From an uncultured Duodenibacillus sp. (GTDB taxonomy: Bacteria > Pseudomonadota > Gammaproteobacteria > Burkholderiales > Burkholderiaceae_F), in the NCBI GenBank assembly GCA_944390715.1, contig CALXQS010000008.1, positions 26,392 to 90,391 of the forward strand: 64,000 bases of DNA. Direction: 5' to 3'. This document shows, in pieces, positions 1 through 8,176 of this stretch (its first letter is position 1; every line of letters begins with the position of its first letter). The notes under the pieces are model-generated. The model saw only the letters and a list, made by a program, of their open reading frames with translations. It had not been told where the DNA came from and ran no database searches. Both the position numbers and the translations under genes were made by a program.

Positions 1-594
1 GAACAGATCAAAGAGCGCGTCGTAAAGCGGCCGAAGATAGGGATCAACCTTCTGCACAAGATCGCCGGGCAGAAAGCCCAGGCGCTCTCCGGCCTCAATG
101 GCTGGTCTTGTGAGAATGATGCGCTCAACGGCATCGCGCTCATAGGCATCCACGGCCGCAGCCACCGCCAGGTACGTCTTGCCCGTCCCCGCCGGCCCCA
201 CGCCGAACGTCACGTCGGTGTTCATGATGGCCGACAGATAGGCTCTTTGTCCGGGCGTGCGCGGCTGCAGTCCGCTGCGCCGCGTCTTGAGCGCATAAAG
301 ATCATCGTCGAGCGCCGCTGCTCCCGACTGCTCGCCGATGACGCTCATCTGAACGTCATTGATGGTAATTTCTTCGCCCGCATGCACGCGCGCCGCACAC
401 ATCTCGAGCACATGCAAAGCCTGCACGGCCTGCGCTCCCGTGATGCGGAAATGCGCGCCTCTGCGAGCAATCTTTGCGTCAAAGGCATGCTCGATCTGAC
501 GCAAATTTTCATCCAGCGGGCCGACAAGCGCCGCAAGCTCCCCAGAAGTGCAGTCAAAAGCAAACTGAAGCGTCTTGACCGCTTCAGAAGTCAT
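1..594 (-). CDS. phoH: PhoH-family ATPase (YbeZ-like), 3' part outside window
   Basis: This is the N-terminal 198 residues of a PhoH/YbeZ-type P-loop ATPase. The family is linked to RNA metabolism and late ribosome assembly and usually works with the RNase YbeY. The Walker A motif GPAGTGKT lies at residues 133-140, followed by the family-typical [10 protein letters not shown] and LGFLPGD segments. The frame is still open at base 1, so the C-terminus, including Walker B, is missing only because the window ends. The ATG at 594 lies one base after the miaB stop, and a GGAGG inside the miaB 3' end can act as ribosome-binding site, so the two genes are translationally close. The miaB-phoH order is standard in proteobacteria and is often followed by ybeY. 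Confidence 0.93.
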   Translation of the reverse strand, partial: MTSEAVKTLQFAFDCTSGELAALVGPLDENLRQIEHAFDAKIARRGAHFRITGAQAVQALHVLEMCAARVHAGEEITINDVQMSVIGEQSGAAALDDDLYALKTRRSGLQPRTPGQRAYLSAIMNTDVTFGVGPAGTGKTYLAVAAAVDAYERDAVERIILTRPAIEAGERLGFLPGDLVQKVDPYLRPLYDALFDLF

Positions 595-595
595 G

Positions 596-1921
596 TTATG
601 CGACAAGTTCACCTCCCAGCGTGTGCGGGAAAACGTCCGTGATGCGAATGTTGACCATCTGACCGATGCAGGCCGCGTCGGCAGGAAAATTCACCACGCG
701 GTTGTTGTCGGTGCGTGCAGAAAGCATGCCGCCGCCCTTGCGTGCCGGCCCGAAAACCAAACAGCGCTCAATGCGCCCGAGCATGGACTTGGAAATTTCC
801 GCAGCCTTTGCATCCACCACGGCCTGCAGATGCTGCAGTCTGGCAAGCTTGACGTCCTGAGGCGTATCGTCGGCGTAGGAGGCTGCTGGCGTGCCCGGCC
901 GCTTGGAGTACACAAAGGAAAAGCTTGCGTCAAAGCCGACCTCTTCGATCAAGCGCATCGTCTCGTTGAAGTCCTCTTCGGTCTCTCCGGGAAAGCCGAC
1001 GATGAAGTCGGTCGCAATCGAAATGTCCGGACGGACTGCCCTGAGCTTGGCGATGCGCTCAAGATACCAGTCGTGGGTATAGCCTCTTTTCATCGCGGCA
1101 AGCACGCGGTCCGAGCCGCTTTGCACGGGCAGGTGCACGTGATTGGCAAGCTTGGGCAATTTTGCATAAGCCTCAATGAGGCGGTCGGAAAATTCCTTGG
1201 GATGGCTTGTGGTGTAGCGAATGCGCTCAATGCCCGGAATGTCGTGCACGTATTCGAGCAAAAGGGCGAAGTCCACCGGCTTTGCGTCCGGTCCTTTGCC
1301 CTGATAGGCGTTGACGTTTTGCCCAAGCAGCGTAATTTCCTTGACGCCCTGGCTCGCAAGCTGCGCGCACTCGACCAGCACGTCCATCAGCGGACGGCTG
1401 ATTTCCGTGCCGCGCGTATAAGGCACCACGCAGTACGAGCAGTACTTGCTGCAGCCCTCCATGACGGACACGAAGGCCGTCGGTCCCTGCGCGCAGGGGG
1501 CCGGCAGATGGTCGAACTTCTCGATTTCCGGAAAAGAGATGTCGACTTGCGCGCGCCCCGTGCGCTCGCGTTCGGCCAGCAGCTGCGGCAGACGATGCAG
1601 CGTCTGAGGGCCAAAGACCACATCAACCCAAGGAGCGCGGGAAACAACGCGCCGCCCCTCCTGAGAGGCCACGCAGCCTCCAACGGCGACTCGAACATGC
1701 GGTCTTTCTTTTTTAATTTCACGAATGCGCCCAAGATCGGAAAAAGTTTTCTCCTGAGCTTTTTCACGGATCGAGCAGGTAATGACAACGATGAGGTCGG
1801 CCTCGTTCGGCTCGTTCGTGCGTTCATAGCCGTGCGTGCCCATCAGATCGATGAGACGCGCCGAGTCATAGTCATTCATTTGGCAGCCGAAGCTGCGCAG
1901 GTAGATTTTTTTTGCGTTCAC
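596..1921 (-). CDS. miaB: tRNA-2-methylthio-N6-dimethylallyladenosine synthase MiaB
   Basis: MiaB is a radical-SAM methylthiotransferase that adds the 2-methylthio group to i6A37 of tRNAs reading UNN codons. All parts are visible in 441 residues. The N-terminal UPF0004 domain has cluster cysteines at about residues 13, 49 and 83. The radical-SAM motif CSKYCSYC has cysteines at about 157, 161 and 164. A C-terminal TRAM domain follows. The start codon is GTG at 1921, with no strong ribosome-binding site. One oddity is that the residue before the second cluster cysteine pair reads ITCSIRE, where the family usually has NTCSIRE; the cysteine itself is kept. The gene is directly followed by phoH. 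Confidence 0.97.
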   Translation of the reverse strand: MNAKKIYLRSFGCQMNDYDSARLIDLMGTHGYERTNEPNEADLIVVITCSIREKAQEKTFSDLGRIREIKKERPHVRVAVGGCVASQEGRRVVSRAPWVDVVFGPQTLHRLPQLLAERERTGRAQVDISFPEIEKFDHLPAPCAQGPTAFVSVMEGCSKYCSYCVVPYTRGTEISRPLMDVLVECAQLASQGVKEITLLGQNVNAYQGKGPDAKPVDFALLLEYVHDIPGIERIRYTTSHPKEFSDRLIEAYAKLPKLANHVHLPVQSGSDRVLAAMKRGYTHDWYLERIAKLRAVRPDISIATDFIVGFPGETEEDFNETMRLIEEVGFDASFSFVYSKRPGTPAASYADDTPQDVKLARLQHLQAVVDAKAAEISKSMLGRIERCLVFGPARKGGGMLSARTDNNRVVNFPADAACIGQMVNIRITDVFPHTLGGELVA

Positions 1922-1953
1922 GGTTTATATCCGCCGGCAGAAGAAATGAAAAA

Positions 1954-1988
1954 AGGTCTTTCTGAACATTCGTCTTTCAGAAAGACCT
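1954..1988 (-). terminator. Rho-independent terminator after sdaA
   Basis: A perfect 13-bp inverted repeat (1954-1966 with 976-988 of the same kilobase) encloses a 9-base loop. Read on the minus strand it is followed by a run of T, the classical intrinsic terminator layout. It sits between the sdaA stop and the miaB start, so miaB-phoH are probably transcribed separately from sdaA. Confidence 0.85.
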
Positions 1989-2008
1989 GCATTGTATCTG
2001 ATCGGCGA

Positions 2009-3403
2009 TCAGCACTCGATGAAGTTCACCGCCAGACCGCCGCGGCTCGTTTCGCGGTATTTGTCCATCATGTCGCGCCCGGTGGCAAACATCGTCTGCA
2101 TGACGGCGTCCAGGCTCACCACATGTTCGCCCGAACCGTTCATCGCCAGGCGCGCAGCATTGATGGCCTTCACCGCAGCCACGGCATTGCGCTCGATGCA
2201 GGGAATCTGCACTTGCCCTGCGACCGGATCGCAGGTCAGTCCCAAATGGTGCTCCATGCCGATTTCTGCGGCATTTTCCACCTGCTTGGGGGTTGCTCCC
2301 AGAACTGCCGCCAACGCGCCGGCGGCCATCGAGCAGGCAACGCCCACTTCGCCCTGACAGCCGACTTCGGCTCCCGAAATGGAGGCGTTTTGCTTGTAGA
2401 GCATGCCGATGGCCCCCGCCGTGAGCAGAAATTCGCGCACTTTTTGCGGCGTAGCCCCTGCGAAAAACGTTGCAAAGTACTTGAGCACGGCAGGAACCAC
2501 CCCGGCAGCCCCGTTGGTGGGCGCCGTCACCAGTCTTCCGCCGCAGGCATTCTCTTCGCTCACGGCAAAAGCCCAAGCATTGACCCAGTCGAGCACCACC
2601 ATCGGATCGTCGGCAATCGTCTTGCCGGCGATGCGGCGCGCCAGTCCCGGAGCGCGCCTGACGACCTTCAGCGGCCCGGGCAGCACGCCGTCAGCCGTCA
2701 GCCCCCGGTCAATAGCCTGCTGCATGACGCTCCAGACGTGATCGAGCTTGGCATCAATTTCAGGCTCTGAAAACTGCACCGCCTCATTGGCGCGGACAAT
2801 CTCAGCAATGCTCCTGCCCGTCGTGCGCGTGATCTCAATGAGCTCGCGCGCGTTGGCGTACGGGAAGGGAAGCTCTGTCTGCGCCTGCGTCTTGACGCGC
2901 TCGGGCAGCGCAACCAATTCAGGATTTTCCACGCGGGCAGCGACGATAAAGCCTCCGCCCACCGAGTAGTAGCGCCGGTCAAAAAGAACAACGCCCTCGG
3001 CATCCAGTGCGGAAAACTCAACCGCATTCGTGTGAAACTTTGCGACTTTGTCGGGCGAAAACACAATGTCGCGGCTGCGGTCGAACTCAATGCGCTTGCT
3101 GCTGACAAGCACCAACTCTTTTTCCTCGTCGACTCTTTTGAGCATCTCCGGCACCTGCTCGGTGCGCACCTCTGCCGGAGCAAGTCCCATGAGGCCGAGC
3201 ATGACGGCGTTGTCGGTAGCGTGCCCCCGCCCCGTTGCGCCGAGACTGCCCATTAGCTCGCAGAAAACGCGCTCGGTGCGTTCCAAAAGCCCCTTTCTCT
3301 GCACCTCGCGAACGAAAAGAAGCGCGGCCCGCATGGGACCTACCGTGTGGCTGGAACTCGGACCAATGCCCACCTTGAAGAGATCAAAAACACTCGAAGC
3401 CAT
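2009..3403 (-). CDS. sdaA: L-serine dehydratase, iron-sulfur dependent, single chain
   Basis: This enzyme deaminates L-serine to pyruvate and ammonia using a [4Fe-4S] cluster. The 464-residue single chain carries both the beta (N-terminal, with GIGPSSSHT at 12-20) and alpha domains. Candidate cluster cysteines are at 349 (EVGCQGE), 391 (LTCDP) and 402 (IPCIE). The protein ends in Cys464 (NFIEC), matching the tail-in-mouth arrangement known from type 2 bacterial serine dehydratases, in which the last cysteine caps the cluster until substrate displaces it. The gene has its own terminator downstream. The upstream neighbour on the same strand is a GcvT-like gene, which hints at serine/glycine one-carbon metabolism, though they are 50 bases apart and a shared transcript is only inferred. 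Confidence 0.97.
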   Translation of the reverse strand: MASSVFDLFKVGIGPSSSHTVGPMRAALLFVREVQRKGLLERTERVFCELMGSLGATGRGHATDNAVMLGLMGLAPAEVRTEQVPEMLKRVDEEKELVLVSSKRIEFDRSRDIVFSPDKVAKFHTNAVEFSALDAEGVVLFDRRYYSVGGGFIVAARVENPELVALPERVKTQAQTELPFPYANARELIEITRTTGRSIAEIVRANEAVQFSEPEIDAKLDHVWSVMQQAIDRGLTADGVLPGPLKVVRRAPGLARRIAGKTIADDPMVVLDWVNAWAFAVSEENACGGRLVTAPTNGAAGVVPAVLKYFATFFAGATPQKVREFLLTAGAIGMLYKQNASISGAEVGCQGEVGVACSMAAGALAAVLGATPKQVENAAEIGMEHHLGLTCDPVAGQVQIPCIERNAVAAVKAINAARLAMNGSGEHVVSLDAVMQTMFATGRDMMDKYRETSRGGLAVNFIEC

Positions 3404-3453
3404 GGCTAAGCAATAAAAATTTCACGAATAAAACGCTTCATGCAGCAAGCGGC

Positions 3454-4359
3454 TCAGATCTGGCGGTCGATCACGAGACCCGCCTCACACTTCACACGCG
3501 GATCGGTTTTGACGAGCGTCCTCACTCTGTCGCCGATATTGACCGAAAGCGGCAGCCGCACCAGCCCCACCGTGTAGGGACCTTCGGGCACGCGGGCGAT
3601 GCTTGTCATCGGATACAGATTGTCTTCGACTTCAATCATGGGCACTTCAACGAGAAGCGACGGATCAAAGGCGACGTCAAAGGCGACGAGCTGCATGCGC
3701 AGATGGTTTTGCGTCTTGGCGCGCGCTTCGGTCAGCGCTCTGCCGATGAAAATGCGCTCGGGGTCAGCGAAGTCCACGGCATCCTCAAGCCCCGTTTCCA
3801 AGGGACTCGCGCCTTCGTCAAGCTCCAGCCCCGGAGCCGGTTCTCGCGCAAAAATGCGCAGCGCGTCAAACCCTGTCTGTTCGCCCTTTTTGGCGCCCGC
3901 GGCAACAAGATTGTCGTAGAGCGCGCTCACCGCCTGCGCCGGTCCCGCCGCAAGGCAAATCCAGCCCATGTTGACGAAACGCAGCCCCAGCGACTGCACG
4001 ATCGCATGATCCTTGAGCTCAAGCTCCTTGACCGGAAGCTTTCCAACAAAGTAAAAGCCTTCCAGCGACTCAGACTGCACTTCGGCATCAAAGGCCACGC
4101 TCACCTGCCTTACCCAGGCCTGCTCTGCGTCGGCGGCATCGGAAGCCAGAATCAGCTCATAGGAGTCCCGCGCCGTGCGCGCCACCCAAGGCGCGCCAAT
4201 AACGCCGCCCGTGGCGTTCATCATCACGCTGCGGCACGCGCCTGACTCAGGAATTTTCTTCACGTCGCTTGTCAGAAGTCTGGCAAGAAACTTTCCGCTG
4301 CCTTCGATTTTGAGAACCGTGACCGGCATCTTTTCAAACAAAACCAAATCGAGAGCCAT
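3454..4359 (-). CDS. GcvT-like aminomethyltransferase-fold protein
   Basis: A 301-residue protein of the GcvT/aminomethyltransferase (folate-binding) superfamily. The C-terminal half contains SPLETGLEDAVDF and FIGRALTEA, which match the GcvT signature PxExGLxxxVD...FIGREA. The N-terminal part has a degenerate domain with LTSDVKK. It is about 60 residues shorter than classical GcvT and lacks the KGCYxGQ motif of the YgfZ subfamily, so neither assignment is complete. No gcvH, gcvP or lpd lies nearby, so it is not part of a visible glycine cleavage operon. The start is well supported, with AGAGGA just upstream of the ATG. A run of ten C (G on the coding strand) lies 76 bases upstream of the start. 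Substrate unknown. Confidence 0.75.
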   Translation of the reverse strand: MALDLVLFEKMPVTVLKIEGSGKFLARLLTSDVKKIPESGACRSVMMNATGGVIGAPWVARTARDSYELILASDAADAEQAWVRQVSVAFDAEVQSESLEGFYFVGKLPVKELELKDHAIVQSLGLRFVNMGWICLAAGPAQAVSALYDNLVAAGAKKGEQTGFDALRIFAREPAPGLELDEGASPLETGLEDAVDFADPERIFIGRALTEARAKTQNHLRMQLVAFDVAFDPSLLVEVPMIEVEDNLYPMTSIARVPEGPYTVGLVRLPLSVNIGDRVRTLVKTDPRVKCEAGLVIDRQI

Positions 4360-4434
4360 TTTTTCCTCTGCTTTCCTTTCGTCCTTTTGTATTTTTCTTT
4401 ATCTCTTTTCTCAAACCGCTCGAGCCGAGCGCCG

Positions 4435-4444
4435 CCCCCCCCCC
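4435..4444. repeat. Homopolymer tract C10 (G10 on minus strand)
   Basis: Ten consecutive C on the plus strand in the 151-base gap between the decarboxylase stop and the GcvT-like start. On the coding (minus) strand it is a G10 run 76-85 bases upstream of the GcvT-like ATG. Such runs are prone to slipped-strand length change and are a known basis of phase-variable promoters in some bacteria. It is the longest mononucleotide C/G run noticed in the window. Confidence 0.9.
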
Positions 4445-4510
4445 AACAGAAGAAGGCCGACAGGCAAGATCAGCATCTGCGCCGAGCTCGAAGCTGCTCT
4501 GAGAGCTTAA

Positions 4511-6757
4511 TTAATTTTCCTTCACGCAGTCGAGCATGTACTTGATGCTGCCGTCGGGCTGAGCGACCTTGACCAGTCCGTGAACATCGCTTTCAAATCC
4601 GGGAAAGCGCCGCGTAAAGTCGCGGGCAAAACGCAGATACTCAACAATCTTGGCATTGACGCGCTCGCCCGGCACCAAAAGCGGAATGCCCGGCGGATAA
4701 GGCGTCAGCAGCACGGCCGAAACGCGCCCTTCGAGCTCGTCGATCGGAAGACGGTCGACTTCGCCGTGGGCATACTTGGCGTAGGCATCGGTCGGGCGCA
4801 TCGCAGGCACCATCTCCGAGGTGTACATCTGCGTGGTAAGACGCGCGACGTCATACTTGCGATAGACCTCGTGAATGCTCTGGCAGAGATCCCGCAGCCC
4901 AAGATTTTCATAGGCGGGAAAGGCTGCAATGAATTTGGGCATCACGTGCCAGAGCGGCGCATTTGCGTCATAGGCGTCCTTAAACTGCTGCAGCTCGGTC
5001 ACCATCGTGTTCCAGCGGCCTTTCGTGATGCCGATCGTAAACATGATGAAAAACGAATAAAGTCCCGTTTTCTCCACGATGATGCCGTGCTCGGCCAAGT
5101 ACTTCGTCACCACTGCCGCAGGTATGCCCGTTTGGGCAAATTCGCCCTTTACCGAGAGCCCCGGAGTGACGATCGTCCCCTTGATCGGATCGAGCATGTT
5201 GAAGCCCTCGGCCACATCCCCGAACCCGTGCCAATCTTCATCGGCGTGCAGCATCCAGTCGGCCTGCGTGCCGGTGCCTTCTGCCGGAATCTGCTCCGGT
5301 CCCCAGACCGTAAACCACCAATCTCGATAGTTGACGCCGACTTCGCGCATGGCGCGGCGAAAGTCCACCGCTTCGGCAATGGAATCTTCAACCAAGGCTG
5401 TGCCGGCGCGGCCTTCCATCATGGCGGCGGCCACGTCGCAGCTCGCAATGATGGCGTATTGCGGAGAGGTCGAGGTGTGCATCATGAAGGCCTCGTTGAA
5501 GCTTGAGCGATCAAGCTTTTCGGTCTCTGAGTCCTGAATGCAGATTTGGCTGGCCTGCGAAATGCCCGCCAAAAGCTTATGCGTAGAGTGCGTGGCAAAT
5601 ACAAGGCTCTTTTTGGTGCGCGCCTTTTTCTTGTCGATGGCGTGCATGCTGTCGTAAAAGTCCGAAAAAGCGGCATGCGGCAGCCACGCTTCATCAAAGT
5701 GCAGAATGTCGACCTTGCCGTCGAGCTTTTGCTTGATGACCTCGTCGTTGTAGACGATGCCGTCGTAAGTCGACTGCGTGAGCGTCATGATGCGGGGCTT
5801 GGCCTTTTTGTCCTCAATGAGCGGATTGCGCCGGATTTTCTCTTCGATGTTTGACCACTCAAATTCTGACAGCGGAATCGGTCCGATGATGCCGTAATGA
5901 TTGCGCGTCGGCATCAGGAAGACGGGAATGGCGCCCGTCAGCGTAATGGCGTGCAGAATGGACTTGTGGCAGTTTCGATCGACAACGACGATGTCGCCGG
6001 GGGCAACGGTATAGTTCCAGACGATCTTGTTGGATGTCGAGGTGCCGTTGGTCACGAAAAAGAGGTTGTCGCAGCCGAAGATGCGCGCAGCATTTTGCTC
6101 GGACTTCGCCACCGGTCCCGTGTGATCCAAGAGCTGTCCCAACTCCTCGACGGCGTTGCAGACGTCGGCGCGCAGCATGTTTTCGCCGAAAAACTGATGA
6201 AACATCTGTCCCACGGGGCTCTTTAAAAAAGCCACGCCGCCCGAGTGTCCGGGACAGTGCCAAGAGTAGGAGCTGTCGGCGGCATAATGCGTGAGCGCCT
6301 TGAAAAACGGCGGCGGCAGGCTTTTGAGATACTCCTTGGCTTCGCGCACGATGTAGCGCGCCACAAAGTCCGGCGTGTCTTCAAACATGTTGATGAAGCC
6401 GTGCAGCTCGCGCGTGATGTCGTTGGGGATGTTGGGTGCCGTCTGCGTCTCCCCGTACAAAAAGATCGGCACGTCGGGGTTGGATGCGCGCACCTTGCGC
6501 ACGAAATCGCGCAGCTCCTGCACCAGCGGGCTTTCTTCGTCGGAGCTCGCAAAATCATCGTCATGCATGCTCACGATGAATGCCGAAGCGCGGCTTGCCT
6601 GACGCGCAAGACTCGTCAGGTCCGAAAAGGCCGTCACAGCCCGCACCTCAATATCCTGCGCCTCAATGGCTTTGGCCAGATCGCGGATGCCCAGACCGGA
6701 GACATTCTCCGAGTGGTAGTCTTCGTCAATGATGACGATCGGGAAATGGTATTTCAT
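4511..6757 (-). CDS. Orn/Lys/Arg decarboxylase, LdcA-type (wing, PLP and C-terminal domains)
   Basis: A PLP-dependent (fold type I) basic amino-acid decarboxylase of about 748 residues, converting lysine, arginine or ornithine to the diamine with CO2 release and proton consumption. The N-terminal CheY-like wing domain is present (residues about 5-130). The PLP lysine is in ATHSTHKLLAG at about residue 394; the cofactor-contact segments HFDEAW and NGTSTSNK are intact. From remembered sequences it looks closer to the Pseudomonas LdcA lysine decarboxylase (about 751 residues) than to E. coli CadA or AdiA, but substrate cannot be read from sequence alone. I start at the ATG at 6757; an upstream TTG two codons earlier is less likely. 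No antiporter gene is adjacent, unlike classical acid-resistance operons. Confidence 0.93.
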   Translation of the reverse strand: MKYHFPIVIIDEDYHSENVSGLGIRDLAKAIEAQDIEVRAVTAFSDLTSLARQASRASAFIVSMHDDDFASSDEESPLVQELRDFVRKVRASNPDVPIFLYGETQTAPNIPNDITRELHGFINMFEDTPDFVARYIVREAKEYLKSLPPPFFKALTHYAADSSYSWHCPGHSGGVAFLKSPVGQMFHQFFGENMLRADVCNAVEELGQLLDHTGPVAKSEQNAARIFGCDNLFFVTNGTSTSNKIVWNYTVAPGDIVVVDRNCHKSILHAITLTGAIPVFLMPTRNHYGIIGPIPLSEFEWSNIEEKIRRNPLIEDKKAKPRIMTLTQSTYDGIVYNDEVIKQKLDGKVDILHFDEAWLPHAAFSDFYDSMHAIDKKKARTKKSLVFATHSTHKLLAGISQASQICIQDSETEKLDRSSFNEAFMMHTSTSPQYAIIASCDVAAAMMEGRAGTALVEDSIAEAVDFRRAMREVGVNYRDWWFTVWGPEQIPAEGTGTQADWMLHADEDWHGFGDVAEGFNMLDPIKGTIVTPGLSVKGEFAQTGIPAAVVTKYLAEHGIIVEKTGLYSFFIMFTIGITKGRWNTMVTELQQFKDAYDANAPLWHVMPKFIAAFPAYENLGLRDLCQSIHEVYRKYDVARLTTQMYTSEMVPAMRPTDAYAKYAHGEVDRLPIDELEGRVSAVLLTPYPPGIPLLVPGERVNAKIVEYLRFARDFTRRFPGFESDVHGLVKVAQPDGSIKYMLDCVKEN

Positions 6758-7071
6758 AAGCAATAATCACGCAAAGAAAACATCAAAGGCCCGCTTTTGA
6801 AAAAACAAGCGCGCTCTGAGTTTGAGAAGCTGTCCGCACCGTTTCGTCTGCCGGCCTAAAAAAGGCGTCGGCGCAACCAAAAACACTTCCATACGCAACG
6901 GTGCTCAGAGTATATCTGCAAAAAGACCCCGGCTTCTCGATTGTCCGCGTCCCGCACAAAGAAAACCTGCTCTTTGACGAACTTGCAGAAACATCACAGA
7001 CTCCGACGGCGCGGCAGCGATGCTTTACAATTTCGCATCCTTTTGAATTTCGACGTTTTTTGAGACTTCTC

Positions 7072-7722
7072 ATGCCCAACACGTCTTCAGCCCCCCTGCC
7101 CAAGCACCACGGCAGACTTTTCATGGTGACGGCTCCTTCCGGCGCCGGCAAAAGTTCCCTTGTGAGCGCTCTTTTAAATCACGATCACAGCCTGGTGCTG
7201 TCCATCTCCCACACCACGCGCGATCCGCGCCCTGGAGAAAAAGACGGCCGAGAATATCACTTCATTTCCGTTGCCGAATTTGAAGAGCGCAAGGAAAAGG
7301 GGGAATTTCTTGAGTCGGCTCTTGTTCACGGCAACTACTACGGAACAAGCCGCGTCTGGATTGAACAGCAAATGGCCGCAGGCCGCGACGTGCTGCTCGA
7401 AATAGATTGGCAGGGCGCCCGGCAGGTGCGCAGCAAGTTTCCCGACACCGTCGGCATTTTCATTCTGCCGCCGTCGATCGACACGCTCTCGGCGCGCCTG
7501 CACAAGCGCGGCACGGACAGCGAAGCAACCATCACCCGCAGACTGCTTGGCGCGGGTGCCGAAATTGCCCATGCGCCTGAATTTGAGTACGTTATAATCA
7601 ACGATGATTTTGAGACGGCTCTTTCGCAGCTGCAGTCGATTGTGACAGCCTCGCGTCTGAGCTACCGTCACCAGGCCGTGCGGCACCGCGAGCAGTTCAT
7701 CTCGCTCGGCGTTCCGGTCTAA
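7072..7722 (+). CDS. gmk: Guanylate kinase
   Basis: Phosphorylates GMP to GDP with ATP, supplying GTP and dGTP and feeding (p)ppGpp metabolism. The P-loop APSGAGKSS lies near residue 20, followed by [13 protein letters not shown] (GMP-binding) and LLEIDWQGA, and the lid segment with IITRRL-type arginines. Length is 216 residues from the ATG at 7072, close to the family's 205-210. An in-frame upstream start at 6901 would add 57 residues unlike any guanylate kinase, so I reject it. The 314-base gap from the divergent decarboxylase must hold both promoters; I see no strong consensus match. It begins the gmk-rpoZ-spoT group typical of proteobacteria. Confidence 0.96.
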   Translation: MPNTSSAPLPKHHGRLFMVTAPSGAGKSSLVSALLNHDHSLVLSISHTTRDPRPGEKDGREYHFISVAEFEERKEKGEFLESALVHGNYYGTSRVWIEQQMAAGRDVLLEIDWQGARQVRSKFPDTVGIFILPPSIDTLSARLHKRGTDSEATITRRLLGAGAEIAHAPEFEYVIINDDFETALSQLQSIVTASRLSYRHQAVRHREQFISLGVPV

Positions 7723-7820
7723 TCTTGGTTTACACTGTGCTTCACTGCCGTCTGCGGATGTTCAAACGGGCGGCGTGAGGTGTTTTTATTCTTTTTTGAC
7801 TGCTTTTTTACTCACAGAAG

Positions 7821-8021
7821 ATGGCACGTATTACCGTTGAAGATTGTCTGAAGAAAATTCCGAACCGCTTTGAAATGGTTCTGTGCGCAGCCTACCGCGC
7901 CCGCCTCATCACCCAGGGACATGCCCCGAAGATTGATGCCAAGGACAAGCCCACCGTGATTGCACTGCGTGAGATTGCGCAAGGCGCCACCGGCCGGGAA
8001 ATGCTCGAGCGCGTCTCTTGA
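7821..8021 (+). CDS. rpoZ: DNA-directed RNA polymerase omega subunit
   Basis: A 66-residue omega subunit, which binds the beta' C-terminus, aids RNA polymerase assembly and forms part of one ppGpp-binding site. The N-terminal [12 protein letters not shown] and the [12 protein letters not shown] segment are the conserved family core, and [11 protein letters not shown] is the usual end of the conserved region. It lies about 100 bases after gmk and 155 bases before the (p)ppGpp enzyme gene, the usual gmk-rpoZ-spoT order that joins guanine nucleotide supply, RNA polymerase and the stringent response. Confidence 0.97.
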   Translation: MARITVEDCLKKIPNRFEMVLCAAYRARLITQGHAPKIDAKDKPTVIALREIAQGATGREMLERVS

Positions 8022-8176
8022 CGAGCCGCACTTAGAAGTGAATTTTCCATGCTGCGCTCCAAGCCTTTAAGAGCGCAGCACTGGCAGACACCATCAGGCA
8101 AAACAGGAACTACGCCGCCGGAAGACAGACAACAAGAAGCTCCGTGCGGCGTTTTTGTTTGAATTGGGAAAAGTTC

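Noticed and set aside
575..2770. 731-codon open frame on the plus strand
   Set aside because: It runs antisense across miaB and sdaA, both clearly real; the translation has biased composition and no recognisable domain. It is a shadow of high-GC genes.
4580..5506. 308-codon frame on the plus strand
   Set aside because: Antisense to the decarboxylase gene; Arg/His-rich shadow translation.
6783..7151. 122-codon minus-strand frame upstream of gmk
   Set aside because: Covers the divergent promoter region and the gmk start; composition is not protein-like.
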